Positions 9,749 to 19,065 of a stretch of DNA of 64,000 nucleotides are shown here, one piece after another (within the stretch, counting starts at the first letter, position 1; each line of letters opens with the position of its first letter). Source of the DNA: Clostridium_AD frigoriphilum. GTDB taxonomy: Bacteria > Bacillota > Clostridia > Clostridiales > Clostridiaceae. The DNA is taken from the NCBI RefSeq assembly GCF_036541405.1, contig NZ_JAZHFS010000004.1, positions 124,001 to 188,000 on the forward strand. Direction: 5' to 3'. Position numbers and translations under genes: made by a program. The notes under the pieces were generated by a model. The model saw only the letters and a program-made list of their open reading frames with translations, searched no databases and was not told where the DNA came from.

Positions 9749-9763
9749 ATAAATCGTTTACAT
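9749..9763 (-). promoter_or_regulatory. Candidate CcpA cre site in the lplB-like leader
   Basis: On the minus strand the sequence ATGTAAACGATTTAT matches the left two thirds of the catabolite-responsive element (TGWAAACGWTWWCA) and departs at the last bases. It lies between the putative promoter and the ribosome binding site of the importer operon, a common place for repression by CcpA-Ser-P-HPr. The match is partial. Confidence 0.4.
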
Positions 9764-9782
9764 TTATATCTTATCCGCTTTC

Positions 9783-9812
9783 ACAATACTTGTATATAAT
9801 CACTTTTGCCAA
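9783..9812 (-). promoter_or_regulatory. Putative promoter of the rhamnogalacturonan importer operon
   Basis: The minus strand has TTGGCA (9807-9812) and TATTGT (9783-9788) separated by 18 bases, about 58 bases upstream of the ATG. The match to the sigma-A consensus is only fair, which would fit a promoter needing the adjacent AraC-type activator. Confidence 0.35.
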
Positions 9813-9899
9813 TAGGCTTTGTTTTTGATAACATCCTCAAACCCTTTATTCCGAAGGCTTCCTTTATTTAAATTTGCTGATTTCTAATAAAACAAAATA

Positions 9900-9951
9900 A
9901 ATAAAAGACAATAATAAAAGCTACCATCAAAAACAATACTGATAGTAGCTT
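9900..9951 (-). terminator. Terminator after the AraC-type regulator
   Basis: Stem AAGCTACCATC with GATAGTAGCTT (one G-T wobble), loop of 12 bases, then on the minus strand a T-rich tail. It begins 4 bases past the regulator stop codon, so it separates regulator transcription from the importer operon. Confidence 0.8.
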
Positions 9952-9954
9952 CTA

Positions 9955-12315
9955 TTATTTAGCACAGTTCTTGAAATTTAATGTTCTATACTCTCCTGGA
10001 GTTATACCCTCATATTTTTTGAAAAATCTAGACAGGCTTTGATCATTGTTATATCCTATACATGAAGCTATTTCTGGCAAACTTTTATCTGTATCCCTTA
10101 AATGTATTTTGGCTTCATTTATCCTTAATCTATTGGTATATTCTATAATTGTTTTTCCTGTATTTTCTTTGAATATCTTTCTTATATAAGAATAGCTTAT
10201 ACCAATACATCTAGCCATACCTTCAAAATCTATATCTTTATGATAATTACTCTTAATATATCCTTCTATTGTATCCATATATTCTAGACTCTCATCTGCA
10301 GATTTCTTTTTATATAAAATTATACGAGAATAAAAATCTAGTAGTAATAACCCTATATCATCTAGTGTCTCCTTTGCAGACAATTTCTGATAAATATTAT
10401 AGCCGCTTCCATAAATATAACTTATATTAGTATTATTATCCACAAGATATTTTATTGTACTACCTACAAGCTGATTAAAAATTTGTGTAATATTATCATA
10501 GGATATCTCTTCCATAGCTTTTATTTCTTCAATAATAATTTTAACTTCCTTATCTATATCCATCATAGATCCAGCATTTAAGTAGTTAAAAATATGTTTT
10601 TCAATATTATATGGATAAAAATATTTGTAGTCATCATCTAATGATGATTTCCATTTAATTATACTTCCATAGCCGTATAAAATTTTACGTTTTATAGCTT
10701 CGTTAGCCTCAAAATATGATAATCTTATTCCTGTTTTTTCACTATGACATTCCCCTATTCCAACTGAAATTGTATTGTCCATTACTTTTAATATTTCACC
10801 TTGTACTTCTTTAAACAAGTCTTCTACTATTTTATAGGTTTCATTTTTGTTGAAAACCTCCATATTAATAATTACTGCGATTTTACTAATATCAAATAGC
10901 ACACTTGCATTTACATAAGTTTTGTTGATTACTCCTTCACACACATTAATAATTAACATCTTTAAATAGTATTGCTGCTCCTGTGAATATTTCGCCAAAA
11001 ATTCATCAAATCTGTCGATTGCAATTATTGCACAAATAAAATTTTCATAGAAAAAATCATATTCAACTTGATTTTCAGAGTTAATATATTTCTGTAAGTT
11101 TCCTCTAACTAAATCTAAAATATACCCCTGTTTTAAGTCTTGCTTATTGTTTTCTAATATCCCATACATGGTATCCTCTTCTCTTGCCATAGCACTAAAA
11201 GCATTAGAAAGAAGTTTCATTTCATCTTCTTTTAAATCAGTCCATTTATTTCTTACTTTAACATCTTGAACTAACTTATTAAGAGGGTTATAAAGTCTTT
11301 TCGCAACTATATAACAAAATCCTAGACCTAAAACTATAATAAAAATAATAATTAAAATGATTTTGGTTGATAACTTATTTGCCTTTTCCATAAGGTTTGC
11401 AAGAGGATAAATCCCTACATAAATCCAATCATTAAATTGTGACTTATAATATGTAATAACTTTTTTTTCATTATCCACATTATCAATCATATACCCACTT
11501 ACTTTATCAAAACTTAATATATTTTTCACATACTTTGTGCTAGAAATATTAGTTCTTACTAAGGACTTATTTTTATGTGAAATTATATTTCCTTTAGTAT
11601 CTGTTATATAAATATAACCATCTCCTGAAAGATCCCTATTATTTATTAATTTACTCAGCTCATCTTCATACATGTTAATAACTATTGCTCCATCCACTTT
11701 AGAGTTTATAGGTGCCAAAGGATATACATAGGATATAACAGAGGCCATATTAGAATTTTCATTTTGTAATACAGCAGTTTGAGGATTTCTATCTGGAATT
11801 ATTCTATTTCCTATCCAATGTGGTTCCAAATTTATAGACCTAGCTTCTTTATATGCTTTAATCCATTGGACATCGTTAAATTTGCTCATCTCCACAGTTC
11901 CGCGATTAGAAGTGATAATATAATCCGCTCCATCAATATAAACATAAATTGTAGTTATCCTATAATTTGATGCTAAAACCTCATTTAATAATGTATAAAC
12001 CTGAGTTACTTTTACTACATTATTAGCATCTGATTTAATGTTATTATAATTTTCTACAGTACTTAAATTATTAAGTACATCGCTTTGTGATATTCTCGCT
12101 ACGTCTTTTAATATGCTGGTACTAAATAAAACATTTATGTTATTAACCGTTTTTAAATTAATTTCAGCTGTACTACCAATTTCATTTTCCGAGTAACTAA
12201 TCATGGTATAATTAAAAATAATTCCTGTAATAATTAACGGAATCACTAAAAAAAGAGTAAATGCCAAAAAAAACTTCACAATCATTGGAAATCTGTTTAC
12301 TGATATTTTTTTCAT
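9955..12315 (-). CDS. Membrane-anchored AraC-family regulator (YesS-like)
   Basis: This 786-residue protein has a helix near residues 15-35, an extracellular sensor region of about 280 residues with a Cache-like pattern (TDTKGNIISHKNKSL, then DWIYVGIYPLANLM), a second helix near 317-338, a cytoplasmic linker, and a C-terminal AraC DNA-binding domain over the last 100 residues (GMARCIGISYSYIRKIFKE and IASCIGYNNDQSLSRFFKKY). Proteins of this design in Bacillus (YesS) activate pectin and rhamnogalacturonan genes. It sits between the enzyme operon and the importer operon, each side closed by a terminator, so it is probably expressed alone and controls both. The ligand is unknown. Confidence 0.9.
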   Translation of the reverse strand: MKKISVNRFPMIVKFFLAFTLFLVIPLIITGIIFNYTMISYSENEIGSTAEINLKTVNNINVLFSTSILKDVARISQSDVLNNLSTVENYNNIKSDANNVVKVTQVYTLLNEVLASNYRITTIYVYIDGADYIITSNRGTVEMSKFNDVQWIKAYKEARSINLEPHWIGNRIIPDRNPQTAVLQNENSNMASVISYVYPLAPINSKVDGAIVINMYEDELSKLINNRDLSGDGYIYITDTKGNIISHKNKSLVRTNISSTKYVKNILSFDKVSGYMIDNVDNEKKVITYYKSQFNDWIYVGIYPLANLMEKANKLSTKIILIIIFIIVLGLGFCYIVAKRLYNPLNKLVQDVKVRNKWTDLKEDEMKLLSNAFSAMAREEDTMYGILENNKQDLKQGYILDLVRGNLQKYINSENQVEYDFFYENFICAIIAIDRFDEFLAKYSQEQQYYLKMLIINVCEGVINKTYVNASVLFDISKIAVIINMEVFNKNETYKIVEDLFKEVQGEILKVMDNTISVGIGECHSEKTGIRLSYFEANEAIKRKILYGYGSIIKWKSSLDDDYKYFYPYNIEKHIFNYLNAGSMMDIDKEVKIIIEEIKAMEEISYDNITQIFNQLVGSTIKYLVDNNTNISYIYGSGYNIYQKLSAKETLDDIGLLLLDFYSRIILYKKKSADESLEYMDTIEGYIKSNYHKDIDFEGMARCIGISYSYIRKIFKENTGKTIIEYTNRLRINEAKIHLRDTDKSLPEIASCIGYNNDQSLSRFFKKYEGITPGEYRTLNFKNCAK

Positions 12316-12352
12316 GAATATCCCCCTAAAACTCTACTCACACAATATAACA

Positions 12353-12361
12353 ATTATACCA
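12353..12361 (-). promoter_or_regulatory. Extended -10 promoter of the AraC-type regulator
   Basis: The minus strand carries TGGTATAAT, a TGn extended -10 box with a perfect TATAAT hexamer, about 40 bases upstream of the regulator's ATG, which has an AGGGGGA site. No good -35 box is visible, which is usual for extended -10 promoters. Confidence 0.5.
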
Positions 12362-12429
12362 CTTAGTTCCATATAATTACTAGTCCAAATTCCTGCATAC
12401 GCCTTTGCAAATCATCTTTCCCCAAATTA

Positions 12430-12469
12430 AAATAGCGCACTGATTTTTTTATTAATCAATACGCTATTT
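12430..12469 (-). terminator. Terminator of the esterase-lyase operon
   Basis: Outer arms AAATAGCG and CGCTATTT and inner arms TGATT and AATCA form a hairpin beginning 7 bases past the PL11 stop codon. The downstream T-tract on the minus strand is modest (TTTTAATTT). Confidence 0.65.
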
Positions 12470-12475
12470 AATAGG

Positions 12476-15400
12476 TTATTTTATTTTAATTTCCGTGCCC
12501 CCACGTGCCATTGTAATGTTCGGTTGTGGTGGAGTTGTCATTCCACTTCCTAAATAATAACTTGTATGTGGTGGTTGATTGTAACCTGTATTTTGAAACG
12601 CAACTCCAAGTCTATAAATAGGATCATGCATTAAAGTAGGTAATTTAGTTTCCGTTACATCACTAGTAGCATAAATTCTTAAAGCACTACTATCCTCCGT
12701 TCTCCAAATTACTTCTTCTCTCCAATCACCAAACAAATCTGCCTGCAAACAAGGATTACCTTTTGTTCCATTATTAGAATTAGTACCCGTCGCAGTTAAT
12801 ATGTTTACAGATTTTTTATTAACATAATCCCATTTGCTAATAGTTCCTGGACTTGCGAGGCCACCATAACCATTCCAATTATGATCAAGTAATTCTCTTT
12901 GCAAATCTCCATCCCACCATATAGCAAAGTTTGATGATGGTATCCCCTCAGATATTTTTTCTCCCTTAACACTATAAAGTCCACCTGTACTGCTATTCCA
13001 TGCGCCATCTATTGCCCAAATTTCTTCACCTATATAATTTGGATCAATATCTGCCGAAAGTCCTCTTCCTGTATCAATTCCTGATTTAACGCCGAAAAGA
13101 ATTTTTCCAGTCCCAGCATCTCTTATATCCATTCCGTAAGGTGAACCTTTTTCTTCTTGAACTTGATATATCTCAAGTCCTGGATTAGTAGGATCTAAAT
13201 CACCAAAATGCATAGCATCTCCATGTCCAAGTTTTGTAGTATAAAGAGCCTTACCATCTTGATTTATAACAGCAGCTCCAGTAATAATCTCATCCATACC
13301 ATCTGCGTCAACGTCACCGACACTAACATTGTGATTTCCTTGACCTCTATACTCCGTGTACTTAAGACCATTTGGATCTACTTCATCAAACTGACTATCG
13401 AAAGTCCATTGCTTAACAAATTTTCCATTCTTAAAACCATAAGCAACTATTGCCATTCTAGTATAATAACCACGTTGCATTACTACACTTGGTGTTTTTC
13501 CATCTAAGTAGGCTACACTTGCTATAAAACGATCCCCACGATTTCCATAGGTATCGCCCCATTCATTAATATCAGTAGCAAAAGCTCCTCTTTGGGGTTC
13601 ATATACCTGGGTATCTAAAGCCTTGCCTGTTGCGCCCTCAAACATCGTGTGATATTCTGGTCCATCTAATATATAACCCCTTGCATTACTATAATCTTTA
13701 TCTTCATCACCAATTATATTCCCTTCTCCATCTATTGTACCATCTGCTGTCCGAGTAGTAAGTTCAGCTTTACCATCCCCATCAAAGTCATAGACCATTA
13801 TGTCAGTGTAATGAGCCCCTGATCTTATATTTTTCCCTAAGTCTATCCTCCACATAAAAGTTCCATCTAATTTGTAAGCATCAATATAAGTGTTACCAGT
13901 ATATCCTGCCTGCGAATTATCCTTAGCATTAGTTGGTGCCCAATTTAGAACTATTTCATACTTGCCATCGCCGTCTAAATCGGCAACACTAGCATCATTT
14001 GCTGTATAATCATAGATTTCACCAGCTTTATTAATCCCTGCTGCTGGTTTTCTAATTGGTAGCTCCTTATAGTTATTTTCCCAGGCAGTAACCGTTTCCG
14101 ATTGTGATTCTTTCGATTTTCCACCTATAGTACGAACATAATATTTTGAAGTTGTAGTTCCTTTTGCATCTAAATAATTTGTGCTTGATTTTATGGGTTT
14201 ACTATTTATTTTAACATTATCTCTATATACATCAAATTCTAAATCTTGTGCTTCTGTACCAAGTAAACGCCAACTAACTAGGACTCCATTAGCTGCTTTT
14301 ACCGCATTTATTCCGCGATCAATATTTTCCATTTGACGTTTTAAGACAACCTTAGCCCCTACAGTTAATGGATTAGCCTTGGAAGATTCTCCTCCTGCAT
14401 TTACTGCTACCACCTTATAATAATAAGTTGCGCTGTCTACACTTTTTTCATCAACATACTTATTTTTATTTGTACTGCCAACATAGGTATATTTCATATC
14501 TTTGTATAATGACTTGTATATATTATAAGATGTTGCATTCTTTAAAGCATCCCATGTAAGTTTTAACTTATCCTTGCTTTCATATTTATACTCTAAGTCT
14601 TTTACTGCTTCAGATAAAACAGTTACACTGCTATCTGCTAATTTTCCTGTAACTTCAGTAGATTTTAATGACTCTCCATTTTCATCTATTGAAGATACTT
14701 TATAAAGATACTCAACCCCTACAGCTGCTTTTGTATCCCTATAAGTTACATTTGTAGAAGTTCCTATTTTACTGTAAGCATAATCCACCTTTGCCGCTCT
14801 GTAAATATTATAACCGGTTGAACCAGTTACTGTTGCCCAACTTAAATTAATAGCTGCCTGACTAGTAGCCTGACTATTAACTAAAAGTTCTGTTGGAACC
14901 GCTCTAAATGTAGCTGTAAGCTTTGCAGCTATAACCTCTGATAATGATGATTCACCACTAATATTCACAGCTGACACTTTATAGTAATACATTGCATTTG
15001 CTGCGCCTACATTACTGTCTATATATAATCCATTAGTTGAAGTACCTATCTTAGTGAAAGTACCACTTTCACTAGTAGATCTATACACATTGTAACTAGT
15101 AGCACCATAAGTGTATGTCCAGTCAATTCTCACTTTATAAATTCCAGCACTTGCTACCATAGAATTTAATGTGAGTCCTATTGGAGTAGATGGTTTATGA
15201 ATAACCTTCTTTGTAGTTACTTTAACTGCTGCTGTTTTTTCTGATTCTCCAATATAATTAAATGCAGCGAACTTATAAAAATAGTCCTTATGTGCAGTTA
15301 AATTTGTATCTTTATAATGGTAATCATTATTGGCCTTTGTAGCCTTTCCTACTAATGCATAAGTACCATCTTTAGCATCAGATCTATATACATTACATCC

Positions 15401-15610
15401 TATTGCCAAACTAGTAGAGCTACTTGTTAATTGGACTACAGACCAACCAGCTTTGTCTACTATAACTTTTGATGGCACTGCTGGAACTACAGTTAACGCC
15501 TCTGGAACTGAAAGTGAACTAGCCGCATGCACACTTTCCATTGGAAAAATACTAAAAACGAAGAAAAATAAAATTAAAATGCTAATCGAACTAATTTTTT
15601 TTCTATACAT
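12476..15610 (-). CDS. Secreted PL11 rhamnogalacturonan lyase with four N-terminal Fn3-like domains
   Basis: This 1044-residue protein has a signal peptide (hydrophobic stretch to about residue 27, cut after VHA). Four fibronectin-III-like repeats follow over about residues 35-420, each with a YNVYRS-like strand. The PL11 catalytic beta-propeller starts near residue 426 (RQMENIDRGINAVKAANG) and runs almost to the end, with repeated Asp-rich calcium loops such as ADLDGDGKYE and YDFDGDGKAE. PL11 enzymes cut the rhamnose-galacturonate backbone by beta-elimination, giving the unsaturated ends that GH105 removes. No anchoring motif is visible. It is 18 bases downstream of the esterase gene. Start ATG with an AGGGGGC site. 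Confidence 0.93.
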   Translation of the reverse strand: MYRKKISSISILILFFFVFSIFPMESVHAASSLSVPEALTVVPAVPSKVIVDKAGWSVVQLTSSSTSLAIGCNVYRSDAKDGTYALVGKATKANNDYHYKDTNLTAHKDYFYKFAAFNYIGESEKTAAVKVTTKKVIHKPSTPIGLTLNSMVASAGIYKVRIDWTYTYGATSYNVYRSTSESGTFTKIGTSTNGLYIDSNVGAANAMYYYKVSAVNISGESSLSEVIAAKLTATFRAVPTELLVNSQATSQAAINLSWATVTGSTGYNIYRAAKVDYAYSKIGTSTNVTYRDTKAAVGVEYLYKVSSIDENGESLKSTEVTGKLADSSVTVLSEAVKDLEYKYESKDKLKLTWDALKNATSYNIYKSLYKDMKYTYVGSTNKNKYVDEKSVDSATYYYKVVAVNAGGESSKANPLTVGAKVVLKRQMENIDRGINAVKAANGVLVSWRLLGTEAQDLEFDVYRDNVKINSKPIKSSTNYLDAKGTTTSKYYVRTIGGKSKESQSETVTAWENNYKELPIRKPAAGINKAGEIYDYTANDASVADLDGDGKYEIVLNWAPTNAKDNSQAGYTGNTYIDAYKLDGTFMWRIDLGKNIRSGAHYTDIMVYDFDGDGKAELTTRTADGTIDGEGNIIGDEDKDYSNARGYILDGPEYHTMFEGATGKALDTQVYEPQRGAFATDINEWGDTYGNRGDRFIASVAYLDGKTPSVVMQRGYYTRMAIVAYGFKNGKFVKQWTFDSQFDEVDPNGLKYTEYRGQGNHNVSVGDVDADGMDEIITGAAVINQDGKALYTTKLGHGDAMHFGDLDPTNPGLEIYQVQEEKGSPYGMDIRDAGTGKILFGVKSGIDTGRGLSADIDPNYIGEEIWAIDGAWNSSTGGLYSVKGEKISEGIPSSNFAIWWDGDLQRELLDHNWNGYGGLASPGTISKWDYVNKKSVNILTATGTNSNNGTKGNPCLQADLFGDWREEVIWRTEDSSALRIYATSDVTETKLPTLMHDPIYRLGVAFQNTGYNQPPHTSYYLGSGMTTPPQPNITMARGGTEIKIK

Positions 15611-15628
15611 TTAGTGCCCCCTGGTGTT

Positions 15629-17827
15629 TTATTTTTTAAGCTCCGATGCCACAATACTAGCAAGTTTTATAGCTCCTGCGCGATTAGGATGTAAACTATC
15701 ACTCATAAAAAGCTTAGCTGTGGCTTCTTGACCTATTGATGTATAATATTTCGAGCTTAAAACATTAAGATCTATTAATGGAACTTTTTCCTCATCAGCC
15801 AAAGCGACTGTTGAATGTCTATACCATTTGTCTACAGCAGAGTGTACATTATTTAAATCAAAATCAGTTGCTTTTCCTTGTGAAGTTACGAGCACTACCT
15901 TTGCACCTTTACTTTTCACCTGCTTAATCATATCACGCATAATTTCTTTAAATTCCGCTTCTGTCTCATATTTTGAGTCATTAATACCAAATTCTAATAT
16001 AAAGCAATCTCCTTTTTTAATATATTTCATTATAGATTCAAATTGTCCATCATCACGAAATCCTCTTGCAAACTGTCCACCTGTAGCCATATCTCTAATT
16101 TGATATTCCTTATTACTTAGGAATTGTGGCAACATCTGCCCCCAACCACACTGCAAACTAGTATCAATTGGATAATAGTTACATACGGTAGAATCTCCAC
16201 TAATGTATATAGTCTTATCTGTTTCGGCCTTATCTGATATCTTTGTAATTTCAAGTGCACTTAACGTAAATGCTTTGCCTTCCTTACCTTCCGTCACAAG
16301 TATATTTAACTGTCCATCTGTAATAGGAATCTTAAATTTATCAGTAGCACCGTTACCGGTCATATTCATTACTTGATAAACGCCCTCTGCTGCTACACTT
16401 GTTCTTGAGGTATCCCCTAACGTCACCGCAACCTCATAAAGTCCATTTGGTAGATCTACATTAAATGTATTTGAACTTTTTGTGCCAAAAGTTAGGAACT
16501 GAACTGCATCACTTCCTGCCCCGCTACCAGCTGCTGTAACATTTTTCATGTTTACCGGAGTATTAAAACCATAACCCACAGATGGATTGTATTCTAGTGA
16601 TGCACTAACATTTGTATAACCTGGCTCTGCCACGCCTCCAAAATCAAACTTATAATTTATTTGTTTTTCATTTGAATTCATAACATATTTTGAAATAGGT
16701 ATATTAAGCGCTTTGATTTTTTGCGCCGTCATATTGGCAATCATATTTGCTCCGGCTTGTGTAAAATGAGTATAATCTGTTCCATTGGATGATACTAAAT
16801 AATTAGGAAATACAGTCTCATATCCAACGGAGGTATAATAATCGATGCAAGTGTTCATCATATCAATTATTGGTGTGTTTGTTTCAATTGCTACCTGCTT
16901 CATTGCAATCACATAATCCGGAAAATCATTTAAAAATACTCCATTTTTGTAATTAAGCCTTGCTACAGGCGTAATCAATATAGGAATCGCTCCTATATCA
17001 CGGGATTTCGTAATATATTGTTTAAGGTAATCCTTATAATTAGTATATGGGTCTGTATGACGAGCGGGAATATACGACGCATCATTATGACCAAATTGGA
17101 TAAATAGGTAATCTTTTGGCCTAATTACGTTTAAAATATCATCCAGCCTGCCCTCAACAATGAATGATTTTGAGCTTCTTCCACCTATAGCTCTGTTATC
17201 AAACATCACATCTCTACTAAAATATTTTTCAATACATTGCCCCCATCCTGTTTGTGGAGTAAAGCTTGCACCATAAGTTTGCGCAGTTGAATCCCCAGCA
17301 ATATAAACCATAGTGGGTGAATTATTTTTGAATGCACTTCCCGATACTTTAAAATCACAAATGCTTGCATAATCATTAGATGGAACATCTAAAATAATAA
17401 TTTTCACATACCTTGCAAGGCCATTAAAAATGTCCTTTTGTTTTTGGATAGTACTGGTATTATTGCTTTTATCTATCCTTAAAGTCCAATGCAAATTATC
17501 TGTAGACGTTTCCACTCTATACTTGTAAACAGTATTTTTTTGCCACTTTACTTCAGTTTCTTTAAGCTCATAAAGGCCTCCCAAATCCACCGTCCAGTAA
17601 TGGTTGTCACTTGTATCCGCAGCACTCCAATACGTTGATTGCTTACCATCATTACCATTTGATGCATCGTGCCCTAAAAGTTCACTATCAGATGTCGATG
17701 TTTTACCCATAGCAATATTGCTTGAGGCATATACTTTCTGAGGACTAACAAATAAACTTGCTGCAATAAACATTACAATAAGAATCATTGAAAATAATTT
17801 TGTAGATCTACCTCTTAATTGAATCAT
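15629..17827 (-). CDS. Secreted two-domain SGNH rhamnogalacturonan acetylesterase
   Basis: After a signal peptide (cut near VYA, residue 34) comes a discoidin-type carbohydrate-binding domain (about residues 36-165), a first SGNH esterase domain (YIAGDSTAQTYG near 178, GHNDASY near 248, DYTHF near 352), a beta-sandwich domain (about 390-530, YKFDFGGVAEPGY) and a second SGNH domain (YISGDSTVCNYY near 543, FGINDSKY, DSLHPNRAG at the end). Both catalytic sets look intact, so one protein offers two deacetylase sites. It should strip acetyl groups from rhamnogalacturonan I so that the PL11 lyase can act. I use ATG 17827; GTG 17836 lies almost on the AAGGGA site. Confidence 0.88.
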   Translation of the reverse strand: MIQLRGRSTKLFSMILIVMFIAASLFVSPQKVYASSNIAMGKTSTSDSELLGHDASNGNDGKQSTYWSAADTSDNHYWTVDLGGLYELKETEVKWQKNTVYKYRVETSTDNLHWTLRIDKSNNTSTIQKQKDIFNGLARYVKIIILDVPSNDYASICDFKVSGSAFKNNSPTMVYIAGDSTAQTYGASFTPQTGWGQCIEKYFSRDVMFDNRAIGGRSSKSFIVEGRLDDILNVIRPKDYLFIQFGHNDASYIPARHTDPYTNYKDYLKQYITKSRDIGAIPILITPVARLNYKNGVFLNDFPDYVIAMKQVAIETNTPIIDMMNTCIDYYTSVGYETVFPNYLVSSNGTDYTHFTQAGANMIANMTAQKIKALNIPISKYVMNSNEKQINYKFDFGGVAEPGYTNVSASLEYNPSVGYGFNTPVNMKNVTAAGSGAGSDAVQFLTFGTKSSNTFNVDLPNGLYEVAVTLGDTSRTSVAAEGVYQVMNMTGNGATDKFKIPITDGQLNILVTEGKEGKAFTLSALEITKISDKAETDKTIYISGDSTVCNYYPIDTSLQCGWGQMLPQFLSNKEYQIRDMATGGQFARGFRDDGQFESIMKYIKKGDCFILEFGINDSKYETEAEFKEIMRDMIKQVKSKGAKVVLVTSQGKATDFDLNNVHSAVDKWYRHSTVALADEEKVPLIDLNVLSSKYYTSIGQEATAKLFMSDSLHPNRAGAIKLASIVASELKK

Positions 17828-17876
17828 TTTCTTCACATCCCTTTATTAAGATTTTGATAATAAATAGATCTTTGAT

Positions 17877-17882
17877 ATTATA
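17877..17882 (-). promoter_or_regulatory. -10 box of the esterase-lyase operon
   Basis: A perfect TATAAT hexamer on the minus strand lies about 50 bases upstream of the ATG. Seventeen bases upstream of it is CAACAC, a poor -35, so an activator is probably needed. The palindrome at 17889-17902 lies in the spacer and -35 region. Confidence 0.5.
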
Positions 17883-17888
17883 TGAAAT

Positions 17889-17902
17889 CACTTACGTAAG
17901 TG
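17889..17902. promoter_or_regulatory. Perfect 14-bp palindrome over the esterase-lyase promoter
   Basis: CACTTACGTAAGTG is a perfect palindrome 6 bases upstream of the TATAAT box. Its place suggests an operator for a dimeric regulator. I see no second copy elsewhere in the locus, and I cannot name the protein that binds it. Confidence 0.5.
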
Positions 17903-18083
17903 TTGTATACAATTTGTCTTTTCGTATCCTATCTGAATTATACATACTATTCGCCCATTTTGTAAATGTTTACTTTTGATTAAAGCTATCATTTTTGTCA
18001 CAATTATACATTCCATCTACTACATTACAATTGCTAAAACTCTTTGTATATCAACATTCCAGTTCACTATTTTGCCTGTAATG

Positions 18084-18151
18084 AAACAAAAAACAAAAAC
18101 TTCCAATTTCTATTACGACCTCTAAGATCGTAGTAATAACTAGAAGTTTTT
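18084..18151 (-). terminator. Terminator after the cytidylate-kinase-like gene
   Basis: Arms AAAAACTTC and GAAGTTTTT enclose an inner imperfect stem (TATTACGA with TCGTAGTAATA). On the minus strand it is followed by TTTTTGTTTTTTGTTT. It is about 55 bases past the stop. The rest of the 368-base gap 17837-18204 is promoter region of the esterase operon. Confidence 0.8.
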
Positions 18152-18204
18152 GCGTGTTTTAAAGCTTAAACGGAACAGATTGTTAAAATAGCCTTCTTTT
18201 TTAA

Positions 18205-18852
18205 CTACATTATGGCTTTTAACAATTCATCTCCAAACCTTTCTTTAATATACTCCATTATTAAGGTTTCACTTTTTTCAAGTCCCAATTCGCTTGTATT
18301 TATTGACAAGTCATATATGCATGCATTGTACATATCTGTTTCTGTAAATACCTTGTAATATTTTAATCTTTGCTTATCAATTTTTTCGTTTAAGTGTAGT
18401 GCTTCATCACCTGATATATTATACGATTCCCGAGTACGTTTCTTACGATAATCCACGTCAGCATGTAAAAAAATGCTTACATGTCTAGGATGGTTGCGAA
18501 GAATATAAGATGCTGCTCTTCCTATTATTACTGCTGACTTTTCATTAGCAACCTTTATAATAACATTTGACTCTGCTTTATGTGCTTTATCATCCGTAAT
18601 TATTTCTACATTTGAAAAAGATGAAAGGTTACCATGTTCAGAATATGACAATATATTTTTCCATATACCATCTTGCTTCTCATCATATGATTCCATCTCT
18701 TCAACAGAAGTCTTCAAGTCCTTTGCTGCTTCTCTTACTATCTCATCATCATAATATGAAAATTTCAACTTTTCACTTAGTCTTTCACCTATTTCTTTTC
18801 CACCGCTTCCACTCTGACGATCGATTGTTATTATAATATTTGATTTATTCAT
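18205..18852 (-). CDS. Cytidylate kinase-like family protein
   Basis: This 215-residue P-loop protein starts NIIITIDRQSGSGGKEIGERLSEKL, the pattern of the Cytidylate_kin2 family, a cytidylate-kinase relative in clostridia. SAVIIGRAASYILRNHP near residue 105 and HADVDYRKKRTRE near 130 fit the CMP-kinase fold. Its true substrate is not established; a nucleoside monophosphate is the default guess. ATG start with a GGAGGG site. It stands alone with its own terminator. Confidence 0.8.
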   Translation of the reverse strand: MNKSNIIITIDRQSGSGGKEIGERLSEKLKFSYYDDEIVREAAKDLKTSVEEMESYDEKQDGIWKNILSYSEHGNLSSFSNVEIITDDKAHKAESNVIIKVANEKSAVIIGRAASYILRNHPRHVSIFLHADVDYRKKRTRESYNISGDEALHLNEKIDKQRLKYYKVFTETDMYNACIYDLSINTSELGLEKSETLIMEYIKERFGDELLKAIM

Positions 18853-19065
18853 ATTTATCCCTCCACTGTAAGATTAAAATACTGTTTTTCAACTTAACTA
18901 CACATTGTTTAATCTGGTAGTCCTACTTACTAATAATAATTTATAGCATACCATTTATATTCCACAAAACGCTATATTTTCCTCTTTTAATATTATTTAT
19001 TCATATATTAAATTCTTCTACCTTGTATTTATATGCGTTATTCAATCTATTTTTACATCTATATC

